Source: Pseudoxanthomonas sp. YR558 (GTDB lineage Bacteria > Pseudomonadota > Gammaproteobacteria > Xanthomonadales > Xanthomonadaceae). From it: DNA of 64,000 nucleotides. Both the position numbers and the translations under genes were made by a program. Under the pieces are notes generated by a model. That model made no database searches. It was given only the letters and a program-made list of their open reading frames with translations, and was not told the DNA's origin. Below are positions 45,381-55,245 of the stretch, piece after piece. Every line of letters begins with the position of its first letter. Within the stretch, counting starts at the first letter, position 1. Location: NCBI RefSeq assembly GCF_900116385.1, contig NZ_FPCI01000002.1:1054001-1118000 (forward strand), written 5' to 3'.

Positions 45381-47447
45381 TCAGCGCACCGGCATGCCGG
45401 GCAGGGCGCCGGCATCCGCGTCCAGCAGCGCCAAGGCGCCGCCGTCGAAGCCGGCCGACAGGATCATCCCTTCGCTCAGGCCGAAGCGCATCTTGCGCGG
45501 CGCAAGATTGGCGATGAACACCACCTTGCGGCCGACGAGTTTTTCCGGCTCGCCGTAACTGCCGCGGATGCCGGAGAAGATCTGGCGCTGACCCAGCTCG
45601 CCGGCATCCAGCAGGAAGCGCAGCAGCTTGTCCGAACCCTCCACGAAGCCGCACTCCAGCACCTGGCCGATACGCAGGTCGAGCTTGGCGAAATCCTCGA
45701 TGCCGATCGTGCCGCCCGCGTCCTTCGCGTCAGCCGGTGCGGGCGCAGCCTTGGCCTCTGCCTTCTTCTCGGGTGCTGCAGGCGCCGGCGTGGCGGCGAG
45801 AGTGTCCTTTGAGGCGTCGGTCATGGCGTCGATCAGTTTCGGGTCGATACGGGTGAACAGGGGCGAGTAAGGCTGGATGGTGTGCGCCTGCAGTGGCGCG
45901 GCGACATCCGCCCAGGTTTCGACGGGCGCGCCGAGGAAGGCCTCGGCTTCCGCGCTCGTACGCGGCAGGACGGGCTTCAGCGCAGCGGCCAGGATGCGGA
46001 ACAGGTTCAGGCCTTGCGTGCAGACTGCCTGCAGTTCCGCGTCGGCGCCTTCCTGCTTGGCGATGACCCAAGGCTTCTTCTCGTCGATGTACTTGTTGGC
46101 TTCATCCGCCAGCGCCATCGTCAGGCGCAGTGCAGTGGCCGGTTCGTTGCGCTCGTAGGCGTCGGCGATCGGGCCGAGCGCGTCGACGAAGCGCTGGTAC
46201 ATGGCGGGATCGGGCAGGACGTCGGCCAGCTTGCCGCCGAAGCGCTTGTCGACGAAGCCAGCGCAGCGACTAGCCAAGTTGACGAACTTGCCGACCAGGT
46301 CCGCATTGACCCTCGCGATGAAGTCGCCGAGGTTCAGGTCGAGGTCGTCCACGCCGCCGGAGGACTTGGCCGCGTAGTAGTAACGCAGCGCTTCCGGTTC
46401 CAATCCGGTATCCAGGTAGGTGCGCGCCATGATGAAGGTGCCGCGCGACTTCGACATCTTCGCGCCATCCACCGTCAGGTAGCCATTGACGTGCAGGCGC
46501 GTGGGCGCACGGTGGCCGGTGCCTTGCAGCACGGCCGGCCAGAACAGGCCATGGAAATTGACGATGTCCTTGCCGATGAAGTGGTGCAGCTCCACCTCGG
46601 TACCGGCGGCCAGGTGCGGTTCGAAATCGAGGCCGCGCTCGGCGCACAGGTTCTTGAAGCTGCTCAGATAGCCGATCGGCGCATCGAGCCAGACATAGAA
46701 GTACTTGCCGGGCGCGCCCGGGATCTCGAAGCCGAAGTAAGGCGCATCGCGCGAGATGTCCCATGAGCGCAAGCCGCCTTCGGCATCCAGCCACTCGCGC
46801 AGCTTGGCCTTCACGCCCGGCACGGCGACGTCGCCGGCCAGCCATTCGCGCAAGAACACCTCGAAGCGGCCAACGTCGAAGAAGTGGTGCTCCGAATCGC
46901 GGATTTCCGGCGCGCTGCCGGAGAGGATGGACTTCGGTTCCTTGAGGTCGGTCGGTGCATAGGTGGCGCCGCAGACCTCGCAGTTGTCGCCGTACTGGTC
47001 CGCCGAGCCGCAGTTCGGGCAGATGCCCTTGATGTAACGGTCGGGCAGGAACATGCCCTTGGCTGGGTCGTAGAACTGCGCCACGGTGCGGCGGCTGATG
47101 TGGCCACCGGCGTCCAGCCGCTGGTAGAACGCTTCGGTCAATTCGCGGTTGGCCGCCGAGTTGGTCGAGTCGTAATGGTCGAACGCCACGCCGAAAGCGG
47201 CGAAGTCGCGCTCGTGGCCGGCCTGGATGTTCGCGATGAAGGCTTCGGGTGTCACGCCGGCCTTCTCGGCGGCCAGCATGATCGGTGTGCCATGCGTGTC
47301 GTCGGCGCAGACGAAGTACACCGTATCGCCCCGCATCCGCCGCGCGCGCACCCAGATGTCGCCCTGGACATAACCCACCAGATGGCCCAGGTGGAGCGGG
47401 CCGTTGGCGTAGGGCAGGGCATTGGTGACGAGGGCGGTGCGGCTCAT
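45381..47447 (-). CDS. metG: Methionyl-tRNA synthetase
   Basis: A 688-residue class I synthetase. HIGH motif in LPYANGPLHLGHLVG, zinc knuckle CPNCGSADQYGDNCEVCG, KMSKSRGT, the anticodon-binding region, an Ala/Lys-rich linker (about 545-580), and a C-terminal EMAPII/Trbp111 tRNA-binding domain (FAKLDLRIGQVLECGFVEGS). Full length for the dimeric E. coli type. GATAAT lies about 27 bases before the ATG. Confidence 0.97.
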   Translation of the reverse strand: MSRTALVTNALPYANGPLHLGHLVGYVQGDIWVRARRMRGDTVYFVCADDTHGTPIMLAAEKAGVTPEAFIANIQAGHERDFAAFGVAFDHYDSTNSAANRELTEAFYQRLDAGGHISRRTVAQFYDPAKGMFLPDRYIKGICPNCGSADQYGDNCEVCGATYAPTDLKEPKSILSGSAPEIRDSEHHFFDVGRFEVFLREWLAGDVAVPGVKAKLREWLDAEGGLRSWDISRDAPYFGFEIPGAPGKYFYVWLDAPIGYLSSFKNLCAERGLDFEPHLAAGTEVELHHFIGKDIVNFHGLFWPAVLQGTGHRAPTRLHVNGYLTVDGAKMSKSRGTFIMARTYLDTGLEPEALRYYYAAKSSGGVDDLDLNLGDFIARVNADLVGKFVNLASRCAGFVDKRFGGKLADVLPDPAMYQRFVDALGPIADAYERNEPATALRLTMALADEANKYIDEKKPWVIAKQEGADAELQAVCTQGLNLFRILAAALKPVLPRTSAEAEAFLGAPVETWADVAAPLQAHTIQPYSPLFTRIDPKLIDAMTDASKDTLAATPAPAAPEKKAEAKAAPAPADAKDAGGTIGIEDFAKLDLRIGQVLECGFVEGSDKLLRFLLDAGELGQRQIFSGIRGSYGEPEKLVGRKVVFIANLAPRKMRFGLSEGMILSAGFDGGALALLDADAGALPGMPVR

Positions 47448-47519
47448 GAGGGGCTTCGTGACGGGGGTTTGCGATTATCGCATGGACCAGCGGACACCCC
47501 TTTCCGCGCCCGAAACGCA

Positions 47520-47544
47520 GCGGGCCCGGTATGACCGGGCCCGC
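47520..47544 (-). terminator. Hairpin after the DUF2147 gene
   Basis: GCGGGCCCGGT-ATG-ACCGGGCCCGC is a perfect 11-base stem just past the DUF2147 stop (47567). Followed only by a short T run on the minus strand, so terminator strength is uncertain. Confidence 0.65.
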
Positions 47545-47566
47545 AGTGACGTCTGTCGCGCGGAAC

Positions 47567-48007
47567 TTACTGGCGGATCCAGGTCTGCGACTTGCAGATG
47601 AAGGCGATGCAGCCGGATACCTCCAGCTTCTTGCCGCCTTCGATCAGCTCCATCTTCGACTTGTACACCTTGCCCTCGTCGGGCTTGAGGATGGTGCCGC
47701 CGGCGTAGTCGCCGCCGCCCTCGGCCTTCATGCCGCGAATGATCTCCATGCCGGTGATCGGCTTGTTCTTGCGATCGTCCTTGCACTTGTCGCAGACCGG
47801 GTTCGGCTTGCTCGGGTTGATCAGTTCGACGATGCGCCCGCTGATTGCGCCGTTGGCGGCCTGGGTGATCTCGACGTAGGACTTGGGCTTTCCGGTCTCG
47901 CTGTCGATGGTCTTCCAGCGGCCCACCACCGGGTCGGCGGCGGAGGCCACCAGCGACAGGGCCATCAGCGGGGCGGCCAGGCAGATGGCCATCAGGGTCT
48001 TGCGCAT
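47567..48007 (-). CDS. DUF2147 secreted protein
   Basis: A 146-residue protein; GGGAGGGGAAC precedes ATG 48007. Signal peptide to LVASA, then the DUF2147 pattern DPVVGRWKTIDSETGKPKSYVEI, GRIVELINP, CDKCKDDRKNKPITGMEIIRGMK and VSGCIAFICKSQTW. Four cysteines probably pair in the periplasm. A small lipocalin-like barrel of unknown role. Confidence 0.9.
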   Translation of the reverse strand: MRKTLMAICLAAPLMALSLVASAADPVVGRWKTIDSETGKPKSYVEITQAANGAISGRIVELINPSKPNPVCDKCKDDRKNKPITGMEIIRGMKAEGGGDYAGGTILKPDEGKVYKSKMELIEGGKKLEVSGCIAFICKSQTWIRQ

Positions 48008-48100
48008 GTTCCCCTCCCAGGGATGTAGGTCAGGCCCGCCGGCGACGCCGACGGGATGCGGCAGTTATACCGCATCCGCTGGCGTATGGAAGAAGCCTGT

Positions 48101-48916
48101 TCAGCCGTCCTTTCGGGTGCCGAGACCGCTTTCGTCGGTCTCCGGCGTCTCGGGTTCTTGCGCGTCGATTTGCGGAGCGGCGGCGGGGATGCGGGATGCA
48201 GGGGGAGGCGTGCCAGGCACCTGTTCGACGCTGCCCACGGACACGCGTCCGATGCGGGGCTTCATCCAGATATCGTCGTGCCAGGCCTGGTATTGCTTCG
48301 GATCCCAGTAGCGATCGTCGTAGAACTTGCTGCCGTCGATCGGGATGAAGCCGCCCGGACCCGGGATGTAGATCTGCAGATTGCCTGTGAAGCCCGTGCG
48401 GCTGCCGGTCGACCTGCGCTTTTCGCGCCTCAGTACGTTGGCGAGGCGTGGCTGCGCCGCTTCGTCGCCGAATCGCGCATAGATGGCCTGGCCTTCCTCC
48501 ACCGCGCGGGCGCGCTCCTCCGCGCTGAGTTGTTCCCAGTAGCGTTCACGCAGGCCCAGGAAACCCATGTAGCCGCGCTCGGACGCCAGATCCATCCAGG
48601 CGTACGCCAGTGCGCGATCCTGCGTCGTGCCCTGGCCCGTCCACAGCATTTCGCCCACCATGCCTTGGGAGGGTTTGTCGCCGTAGTAGGCGGCGCGCTG
48701 ATAGAAGCGGAACGCCTCTTCGAATTCGCCGGCCTTGAAGCGCTTGAGCCCCAGCAGGCGATAGCGCAGGTCAGGATGCCCGGTCAGGAAGCCCGCGCTG
48801 AGCATCATCGCATCGCGGGTGGGGTCGGGTGGTGGCTTATCCGCGCGCGCATCAAGTGGGGTAGCCACGGCAACTGCAAGCAGCAGGAGAAGCGGGATCG
48901 TCCTGAGATGGCCCAT
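48101..48916 (-). CDS. Exported SEL1-like repeat protein
   Basis: A 271-residue protein. GGAG lies five bases before ATG 48916, favouring it over GTG 48922. Signal peptide to DARA, then TPR/SEL1-like helices (KRFKAGEFEEAFRFYQRAAYYGDKPSQGMVGEMLW, QDRALAYAWMDLASERGY), and a Pro-rich tail with PGPGGFIPIDGS and many Pro/Glu. SEL1 proteins mediate protein contacts; partner unknown. 93 bases upstream of the DUF2147 gene. Confidence 0.82.
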   Translation of the reverse strand: MGHLRTIPLLLLLAVAVATPLDARADKPPPDPTRDAMMLSAGFLTGHPDLRYRLLGLKRFKAGEFEEAFRFYQRAAYYGDKPSQGMVGEMLWTGQGTTQDRALAYAWMDLASERGYMGFLGLRERYWEQLSAEERARAVEEGQAIYARFGDEAAQPRLANVLRREKRRSTGSRTGFTGNLQIYIPGPGGFIPIDGSKFYDDRYWDPKQYQAWHDDIWMKPRIGRVSVGSVEQVPGTPPPASRIPAAAPQIDAQEPETPETDESGLGTRKDG

Positions 48917-49032
48917 GTGCACTCCGACACGTGTGTTGGCGGTTGAATCCGCAGTGTGACCGGCGCTAATGCGCCGGTCACGTCTCGGAAGTCATGGGCG
49001 AGATCCCATGAGATGCGCGCCCGATACGTCTG

Positions 49033-51024
49033 TTACTTCGCGTCGGCTGCGCTTGCGCCGACCTTGCCGCCGATGTGTCGGTCGAAGAAGGACAGCATTT
49101 CGGTGTACAGCTTCACCCGATTGTCGACATCGTAGAAGCCATGCATTTCGCCGGACTGGATGATCATCCCTTCCGGTGCGTTGCCGGCGGCGATCAGTGC
49201 CTTGTTCATCAGTTCCGTCTGCTCGGGCGGCGTTCGGACGTCGCGGGCACCCGCAGCCAGATAGACCGGGATCTTCACTTCTGCGGCACGCCGTGCCGGT
49301 GAGTTCTCCGCCCACACTTTCTTGTCGGAGCCGTGCGTACGGCGCAGATAGCGTTGGCCGGATTCGGTGCTCGGGATGTCTCCCTTTTCGAACATCATTT
49401 CCACGTCATACACGCCGACGTAGCCGAACGTGCACTTGAACATTCCAGGTGCTCGGATAGGCGCCATCAGCGAGGAGTAGCCGCCGAAACTGCCCCCATA
49501 GATGCAGATGCGGTCCTTGTCTGCGTGTCCTTTCTGGATCGCCCACTGGGTGGCGTCGATGATGTCGTTCTGGATGCCCTGGCCCCACTGCTGGTGTCCC
49601 GCGTTCTGGAAGCCGCGGCCGTAGCCGCCGGAGCCGCGGTAGTTCACCTGCAGTACGGCATAACCGCGGCTTGCGAACAATTGCGTCTCGCCACTGAATG
49701 CCCAGTCGTCGCGCGGGCCGATGGGGCCGCCATGCGGGTTGACGATGAGCGGCAAATTCTTGCCGTTCGAGCCGTTGGGAATCGTCAGGTAGCCGTGGAT
49801 GCGCTTGCCGTCGCGCGCGACGAAATTGAAGGGCATCACAGACGCCATCTTCGCGGGGTCCAGCTGGGGCAGCCGCTTCATCAGGAAGCGCGCCTTGCCG
49901 GACTCGCGATCGTACAGATACAACTCGCCCGGATTATGGTCGCTGTAGACGCTGACGATGATCTTCTTGCCGTCGGTCGTGTAGCTGGAGAAGTCGACCA
50001 TCTGCCCTTCGAACGCGGCGGCAAGCGATGCATAGAGCTCGGCATCGGGGTGCGCTTCGTCGATGAGCTTCACCGCAGGCGCCCCGGCTTCGGTGACGAC
50101 GCTGATAAGCGTGGTGTCGTCGGTCGACCAGATCAGGTTGCTGATCTGCGCCACCGGGTCGTGGAACAGCGGCTTGAACTCGCCGGAGGTGGTATCCAGT
50201 GTGCCAAGCGCCGCTGGCGCTACTCCATCGTCCTGGGAGACGTACACGGTACCGTTGCGGTTGGTGTGGATGACGCCGAGGTGCTTGCCGCCCGATTTCG
50301 ATGCATTCACCAGCGTCCACTCGCGTCCATCGCGCCGGTAGAGTTCGGTCCGCTCATCGAACTCGCCCTCCTCATTGCGGCTGGACGAGCACACGGCGAA
50401 GCGTGCCTGCTTGTTCTCGTCCAGGGTGACGTTGCAGTTTTCCTTCGGCGCACGGCCGAGCGACGTCCGGCGGCCATTGAACACATCGAGCTTGACCAGC
50501 TCGGTGCCGGCCCCTTCGCTGGAGCGTGGCGAGCGGGCGTCCATGATCACGAACTGGTCATCGTCGCGAAGCGTATCGACCAGGCTGAAGCGCTCCGAGG
50601 TCACGGTCTTGGAACGCTGAGTCACGTCCTGGGAGCCGTAGAAGATCAGCGGGCGGGGCTGCGAGCCATCGGCGTTGACGGCGAACCACTCGCCCGTGCT
50701 GAACGGCTGAGCGTAGCCACCCATCTTGCGTACTGCATTGAACATCAGGCGATCGGGGCTGACCCATTCGAACGAGCCGACGCTCTTCTTGTCGGGCAGC
50801 TGGCTGACGTTGAGGATCTTGAGGTCGCTGGTCCGCATCGTCGTGAGGACGTCCTGGTCGCCCCGATCCACGGTGATCGCCAGGTATTCGCCTGTGGGCG
50901 AGATTTTCGCGGTGCTGAAAGCGGCATGGCTGACGAAATCGCGGACAGGCTGGGGCGCCGCGGCCTGCGCATCGGGTCCCGCCAGTAGTGCGGCCAGGAC
51001 GAGCAGTGTTCCCTTGTGCTTCAT
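49033..51024 (-). CDS. S9 family prolyl oligopeptidase
   Basis: A 663-residue exported serine peptidase. AAGGAAC precedes ATG 51024; signal peptide MKHKGTLLVLAALLAGPDAQA. The N-terminal two-thirds is a beta-propeller; the catalytic alpha/beta domain has Ser in IYGGSFGGYSSL, Asp in AAGARDVRTPP and His in SGEMHGFYDVDN. It lies downstream of a TonB-dependent receptor, a frequent pairing in xanthomonads, so it may cut peptides before or after import. Confidence 0.93.
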   Translation of the reverse strand: MKHKGTLLVLAALLAGPDAQAAAPQPVRDFVSHAAFSTAKISPTGEYLAITVDRGDQDVLTTMRTSDLKILNVSQLPDKKSVGSFEWVSPDRLMFNAVRKMGGYAQPFSTGEWFAVNADGSQPRPLIFYGSQDVTQRSKTVTSERFSLVDTLRDDDQFVIMDARSPRSSEGAGTELVKLDVFNGRRTSLGRAPKENCNVTLDENKQARFAVCSSSRNEEGEFDERTELYRRDGREWTLVNASKSGGKHLGVIHTNRNGTVYVSQDDGVAPAALGTLDTTSGEFKPLFHDPVAQISNLIWSTDDTTLISVVTEAGAPAVKLIDEAHPDAELYASLAAAFEGQMVDFSSYTTDGKKIIVSVYSDHNPGELYLYDRESGKARFLMKRLPQLDPAKMASVMPFNFVARDGKRIHGYLTIPNGSNGKNLPLIVNPHGGPIGPRDDWAFSGETQLFASRGYAVLQVNYRGSGGYGRGFQNAGHQQWGQGIQNDIIDATQWAIQKGHADKDRICIYGGSFGGYSSLMAPIRAPGMFKCTFGYVGVYDVEMMFEKGDIPSTESGQRYLRRTHGSDKKVWAENSPARRAAEVKIPVYLAAGARDVRTPPEQTELMNKALIAAGNAPEGMIIQSGEMHGFYDVDNRVKLYTEMLSFFDRHIGGKVGASAADAK

Positions 51025-51107
51025 CTTGAGTTCCTTGAGTGGCGGCGATCGTCGCGTCACCGCCGCGATGTCGATGACCAGCGCCGCATGGCGGTGGCGC
51101 CGGAAGA

Positions 51108-51134
51108 AAAAGACCCGGCGTCGCCGCCGGGTCC
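51108..51134 (-). terminator. Rho-independent terminator after the TonB receptor
   Basis: Minus strand: GACCCGGCG, loop GCGA, CGCCGGGTC, then T5. Lies between the receptor stop and the S9 peptidase start, so the peptidase gene probably has its own promoter or depends on read-through. Confidence 0.9.
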
Positions 51135-51159
51135 TTGTGTTGCAGAACGCATCAAACCA

Positions 51160-54042
51160 TCAGTTGAACTTGTAGGTCGCTTCCAAGCCCACCTGACGGC
51201 CGATCGGATCGAAACCACGCCAGTAGTACGGATAGGTGTAGTTCGTCTTGTCGATCGGATGGTGGTTGTCGAACAGGTTCACCACCGACAGGCGCAGGTT
51301 CAGCTTTTCGGTGATGTCCTTGGCCACGCTCGCGTTCCAGGTGATGAACGGTGCGATGCGGGTGTCGAAGTCCGAATAGGCAACCGGCACGGTCGGATCC
51401 CAGATCGGGGTGCTGCCCAGGCGGTTCATGAACACCGTCGCCATCCAGTCGTCCTTGGACCAGTTCACGGTCAGGCGGACGCGGCTGCGGTTATCCAGAT
51501 TGCTGTTCAGGTCGCGGTAGCTCAGCAAAGCCTGGTCGGCCGAAAGCTTCTGCGTCTGTTCCAGCACGTGGGTCCACTGCAGCGTAGCGCTGAAGTCGCC
51601 GAAACGATCCGTGTCGAGGCGGTAGCGCACCGTCGCATCGACACCCTTCGTGCCGAGGAACGACTGGTTGATGGGGCCGCTACGGATCTCGGTGATCTGG
51701 TTGGTTTCGGGGTTGCGCGTGATGCGGCCCAGCGTCGCCTGGCAGTACGCGCTGCTCAGCTCATACGGGAAGTTGGAACCATTCGGGTAGCGGCCGGTGT
51801 TGCAACCCAGTTCCGCTTCCAGGATGGTCGCGCCGCTCTGGACGTTGACCACGTCCTCCAACTCGACGACGTAGTAGTCGGCGGCCAGCGACAACTGGTC
51901 GGTGACGTCCCAAACGAAGCCTGCGGTCCACGACTTACCCGTTTCCTCTTCCAGCGTCGGCTGGCCCTGCGAGGTGGTGAACGCCGAGTAGTTGTAGTTC
52001 GCGCCCGCCGCACCGCAAACCGACGAACTGGTGCCGATGCCGTTGAGGTAGCAGCGGTAGTAGTCGGTGATCGCGCCGAAGGAGCCGCTCGGCTCGGAGA
52101 ACACGTAGTGCATGTCCGGCGCCTTGAAGCTGGTGGCGTAGTTGGCGCGGATCAGCAGGCTGTCGAACGGACGGAACTCGAGGCCTGCGCCCCAAGTGCG
52201 CGCATCGTCGACATCGGTGACGTCGTCGTACTTGTCGTAACGGCCCGCCAGGGTGCCCGTCAGCATGCTGAAGATCGGCACCTTGAACTCGACGCCGGCT
52301 GCGTAGCGATTGCGCTCGCCGCTGCCGCCGGTGCCGGTCAGGTTGTAGATCTCGCGGACGCTCGGCAGGATGCGGCGATCGCTTTCCAGATCGTAGCTCT
52401 GGCGCGATGCCTCGACCACGCTGGCGAACGAAAGCGGGCCGGCCGGCAGTTCGAACAGATCGCCCGAAAGCACGAAGTTGGCGGAGGCGTTACGCGACAC
52501 GGCTTCGTAGTGCACCAAGGTCGACATCGAGGCGTAGTCCGCCGGCGAGATCGGGCCGTAGAAGCGGTCGAGGTTCAGGCGATAGACCGGCAGGCCGTTC
52601 GGCACGCCGGCCAGGCCCGTGTAGGCACCCTGACCCGTGGTGCCGAGGCGCGAACCCATGAAGTAGTCCGTCGCACCGGCCACCGTGAGGCGCGGACGGT
52701 CACGGACGATTTCATACTGGGCGCCACCCAGGGTGAACTCCCAATCGAAACGGTCGGCGAAGGTGCCGCGCATGCCGAAGGCCAGATCGAGCGAGTCTTC
52801 TTCGAACTTCTGGTAGGTGCCTTCAGAGCCGCCGTACGATTCCGGGGTGATCGCGCGGATCGGGAAGATGCGCATGCCCAGGCCCGGGTCGTAGAAGTTC
52901 GCACCCGCCTGCGGGCCGCCCTGCCACTGTTCGACGCCACCGCCCAGACGGCTGCGGGAATGGAACGCCATCGCGCTCGCCCAGCCTTCCAGGTTGTCGG
53001 TGAAGTTGAAGGTGCCGTAGACGTAGCCGGACAGGTCATTGCTGCCGTTCGAGACCGTCTGTTCCGCCGGGAAGCGGTCGTAGCCGCAACCCGGACCCAG
53101 GTTCGCACCGGTCGCCGAGCTGGTGTAGAAGTGGTAGCTGTACAGCGAGCTGGCGGAACAATCGCGACCGGCGGGCAGCACGTAACCCTGCGTGGCGCCG
53201 GTGCTGCTGAGGCGACGGATCTGGATGCCGATCGGCGGCTGGTAGCCGCCGCGGCCATTGCCCGCGGCCAGAGGGTAGGTTCCCGGAGGTGCCGGATTGT
53301 CCGCGGCCGAATCCATGAAATCGCGCTGATAGCCCCAGAGCGCTTCCGCGTTGTAGGACTCGAACGCGTACGTCACGCTCCAGTTGTCGCCGGTCTTGCC
53401 ACCCACCCACTGGATGTCTGCAATATCACGGCCGCCGTCGGTCGAGGTCTGGCCCTTGACCTTCAGAATGTTGCCTTCGTAGTTGGTCTTCAACACGATG
53501 TTGACGACGCCGGCCACGGCATCGGAGCCGTACACGGCCGAGGCGCCACCCGACAGAATCTCGATGCGCTCCACCGCCGCGGCGGGGACGTTGTTGAGGT
53601 TCTGGAAGTTGCTGCGGCCGTTGTAGGGGAACGGATAGTCGTTCGCGCGGCGACCGTTGATCAGCAGCAGCGTGCGACCGGGGCCGAGGCCTCGCAGGTT
53701 CACCGGGCTGGCGTTCGGCGTGAAGCCGCCCGCGGCGTTGAAGTCGTTCTGGACTGAACCGGTGTTCTGGCTCAACGAGTCGATCGCGTCGGCCACGGTG
53801 TTGAAGCCTTCCTGCCTGATCTGTTCCGCCGTGATGACGGTGACAGGCGACGGCCCTTCAATCTCCGAACGCTTGATGCGCGAACCGACCACCTGCACCT
53901 TGCCCAGGTTGGTGGTTTCGGTGTTCGTGGTGGTGCTGGTGGTGGCGTCCTGGGCAAATGCCGCGCCCGGGATCAGCAGGGCGGCGACTAACGCCGCGCC
54001 AAGCGGATGGCGCCGGAGCGCCTTCGCGTTTCCGTAGTTCAT
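51160..54042 (-). CDS. TonB-dependent outer-membrane receptor
   Basis: A 960-residue receptor. ATG 54042 with signal peptide (KALRRHPLGAALVAALLIPGAAFA), Thr/Asn-rich linker, TonB-box-like LGKVQVVGSRIKR, plug (SPVTVITAEQIRQEGFNTVADAI, NLRGLGPGRTLLLINGRR, ILSGGASAVYGSDAVAGVVNI) and a 22-strand barrel ending GLEATYKFN. No N-terminal signalling domain. This is the large xanthomonad class often used for peptides or glycans. Ligand unknown. Confidence 0.94.
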   Translation of the reverse strand: MNYGNAKALRRHPLGAALVAALLIPGAAFAQDATTSTTTNTETTNLGKVQVVGSRIKRSEIEGPSPVTVITAEQIRQEGFNTVADAIDSLSQNTGSVQNDFNAAGGFTPNASPVNLRGLGPGRTLLLINGRRANDYPFPYNGRSNFQNLNNVPAAAVERIEILSGGASAVYGSDAVAGVVNIVLKTNYEGNILKVKGQTSTDGGRDIADIQWVGGKTGDNWSVTYAFESYNAEALWGYQRDFMDSAADNPAPPGTYPLAAGNGRGGYQPPIGIQIRRLSSTGATQGYVLPAGRDCSASSLYSYHFYTSSATGANLGPGCGYDRFPAEQTVSNGSNDLSGYVYGTFNFTDNLEGWASAMAFHSRSRLGGGVEQWQGGPQAGANFYDPGLGMRIFPIRAITPESYGGSEGTYQKFEEDSLDLAFGMRGTFADRFDWEFTLGGAQYEIVRDRPRLTVAGATDYFMGSRLGTTGQGAYTGLAGVPNGLPVYRLNLDRFYGPISPADYASMSTLVHYEAVSRNASANFVLSGDLFELPAGPLSFASVVEASRQSYDLESDRRILPSVREIYNLTGTGGSGERNRYAAGVEFKVPIFSMLTGTLAGRYDKYDDVTDVDDARTWGAGLEFRPFDSLLIRANYATSFKAPDMHYVFSEPSGSFGAITDYYRCYLNGIGTSSSVCGAAGANYNYSAFTTSQGQPTLEEETGKSWTAGFVWDVTDQLSLAADYYVVELEDVVNVQSGATILEAELGCNTGRYPNGSNFPYELSSAYCQATLGRITRNPETNQITEIRSGPINQSFLGTKGVDATVRYRLDTDRFGDFSATLQWTHVLEQTQKLSADQALLSYRDLNSNLDNRSRVRLTVNWSKDDWMATVFMNRLGSTPIWDPTVPVAYSDFDTRIAPFITWNASVAKDITEKLNLRLSVVNLFDNHHPIDKTNYTYPYYWRGFDPIGRQVGLEATYKFN

Positions 54043-54136
54043 TGGTGAATCCCCTAGAAATCCGTACGTGTATGCGGCTCGCAAGAGGACCGTTCCCATC
54101 GGTCCAGGCCGCGTAAAAGCGTCCATGCAACCCGAC

Positions 54137-54169
54137 ATTAACACGGAATTAATGTGTTGCGCGTATCAC
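54137..54169 (+). promoter_or_regulatory. TTAA-repeat box and -10-like hexamer, apbC/receptor intergenic region
   Basis: ATTAAC, ACGGA, ATTAAT (54137-54153) again has TTAA cores 11 bases apart, and TATCAC (54164-54169) lies ten bases further. It reads toward apbC, but the flanks also form an inverted repeat (CATTAA...TTAATG) that could serve the divergent receptor gene. Confidence 0.4.
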
Positions 54170-54286
54170 AGAATTATTTCTCGTGTGTGATGCTGCATTC
54201 ATGGTTATGAGTGACCTGTTCAGGTTCCGGTAGCCGTGGGTGCAGTGCGACAATGACGTCACCACAACGGCTTGTAGTCTTATCAA

Positions 54287-55150
54287 GTGACTGAAAAAGA
54301 AGGAAATTACGAGCGCCCTCGCACCCATGCCGTCCAAGGCAACCTGTCTCCCCACCCTCGTGTTCGCAACGTCATCGCGGTCGGATCGGGCAAGGGCGGG
54401 GTAGGAAAGTCGACCACGGCGGTGAACCTGGCCCTGGCCCTGGCGGCCGAAGGCGCCCGCGTAGGGCTGCTGGATGCCGACGTCTACGGCCCGAGCATCC
54501 CGGCGATGCTGGGCCTGTCGGGGCGGCCGGACAGCCCGGACAACAAGTCGATCGAACCGATGCGGGCATTCGGGGTGGAGGCCATGTCCATCGGCCTGCT
54601 GGTCGACCAGGACACGCCGATGATCTGGCGAGGGCCCATGGCCACCTCGGCGCTCATGCAACTGTTCAACGACACGTTGTGGGGTGACCTGGACTATCTG
54701 CTGATCGACCTACCGCCAGGTACGGGGGACATCCAGCTGACGCTGGCGCAGAAGATCCCGGTGGCCGGGGCGGTCATCGTCACCACGCCGCAGGACATCG
54801 CCACGCTGGATGCCAAGAAAGCGCTGAAGATGTTCGAGAAGGTCGAGGTGCCGGTGCTGGGGATCGTCGAGAACATGGCCGTCCATACCTGCTCCAACTG
54901 CGGCCACGTGGAGCACCTGTTCGGGCAGGGCGGTGGCGAACGGATGGCCGCACAATACGGCGTGCCGTTGCTGGGCTCGCTGCCGCTGGACATCGCCATC
55001 CGCGAGCAGGGCGACGCCGGCCAGCCGGTCGTGGTCGCTGCGCCCGATTCGGCAGTGGCGCAGGCCTACCGGCAGACGGCGCGGGTCATGGCGACCACGC
55101 TGGCCCAGCGCCCGCGCGCGCCGCTTTCCATCCTCTCGTCGCTGGTCTAG
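54287..55150 (+). CDS. apbC: Iron-sulfur cluster carrier ATPase ApbC/Mrp
   Basis: A 287-residue P-loop protein. GTG 54287 begins the frame; [22 protein letters not shown] is the deviant Walker A, followed by [31 protein letters not shown], and [12 protein letters not shown] with the paired Cys for cluster binding. The N-terminal DUF59 domain of longer Mrp proteins is absent. No Shine-Dalgarno is evident. Upstream 244 bases hold promoters for this gene and the receptor. Confidence 0.95.
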   Translation: MTEKEGNYERPRTHAVQGNLSPHPRVRNVIAVGSGKGGVGKSTTAVNLALALAAEGARVGLLDADVYGPSIPAMLGLSGRPDSPDNKSIEPMRAFGVEAMSIGLLVDQDTPMIWRGPMATSALMQLFNDTLWGDLDYLLIDLPPGTGDIQLTLAQKIPVAGAVIVTTPQDIATLDAKKALKMFEKVEVPVLGIVENMAVHTCSNCGHVEHLFGQGGGERMAAQYGVPLLGSLPLDIAIREQGDAGQPVVVAAPDSAVAQAYRQTARVMATTLAQRPRAPLSILSSLV

Positions 55151-55245
55151 CGGACCGGCACAGACGGCGGGCGGCAGCCCGCCCTACAATTCCCCGTCCG
55201 CCGCGCGCCGTCCGCGTGGCCTTCGCCCCACACACCAGGATTTGC

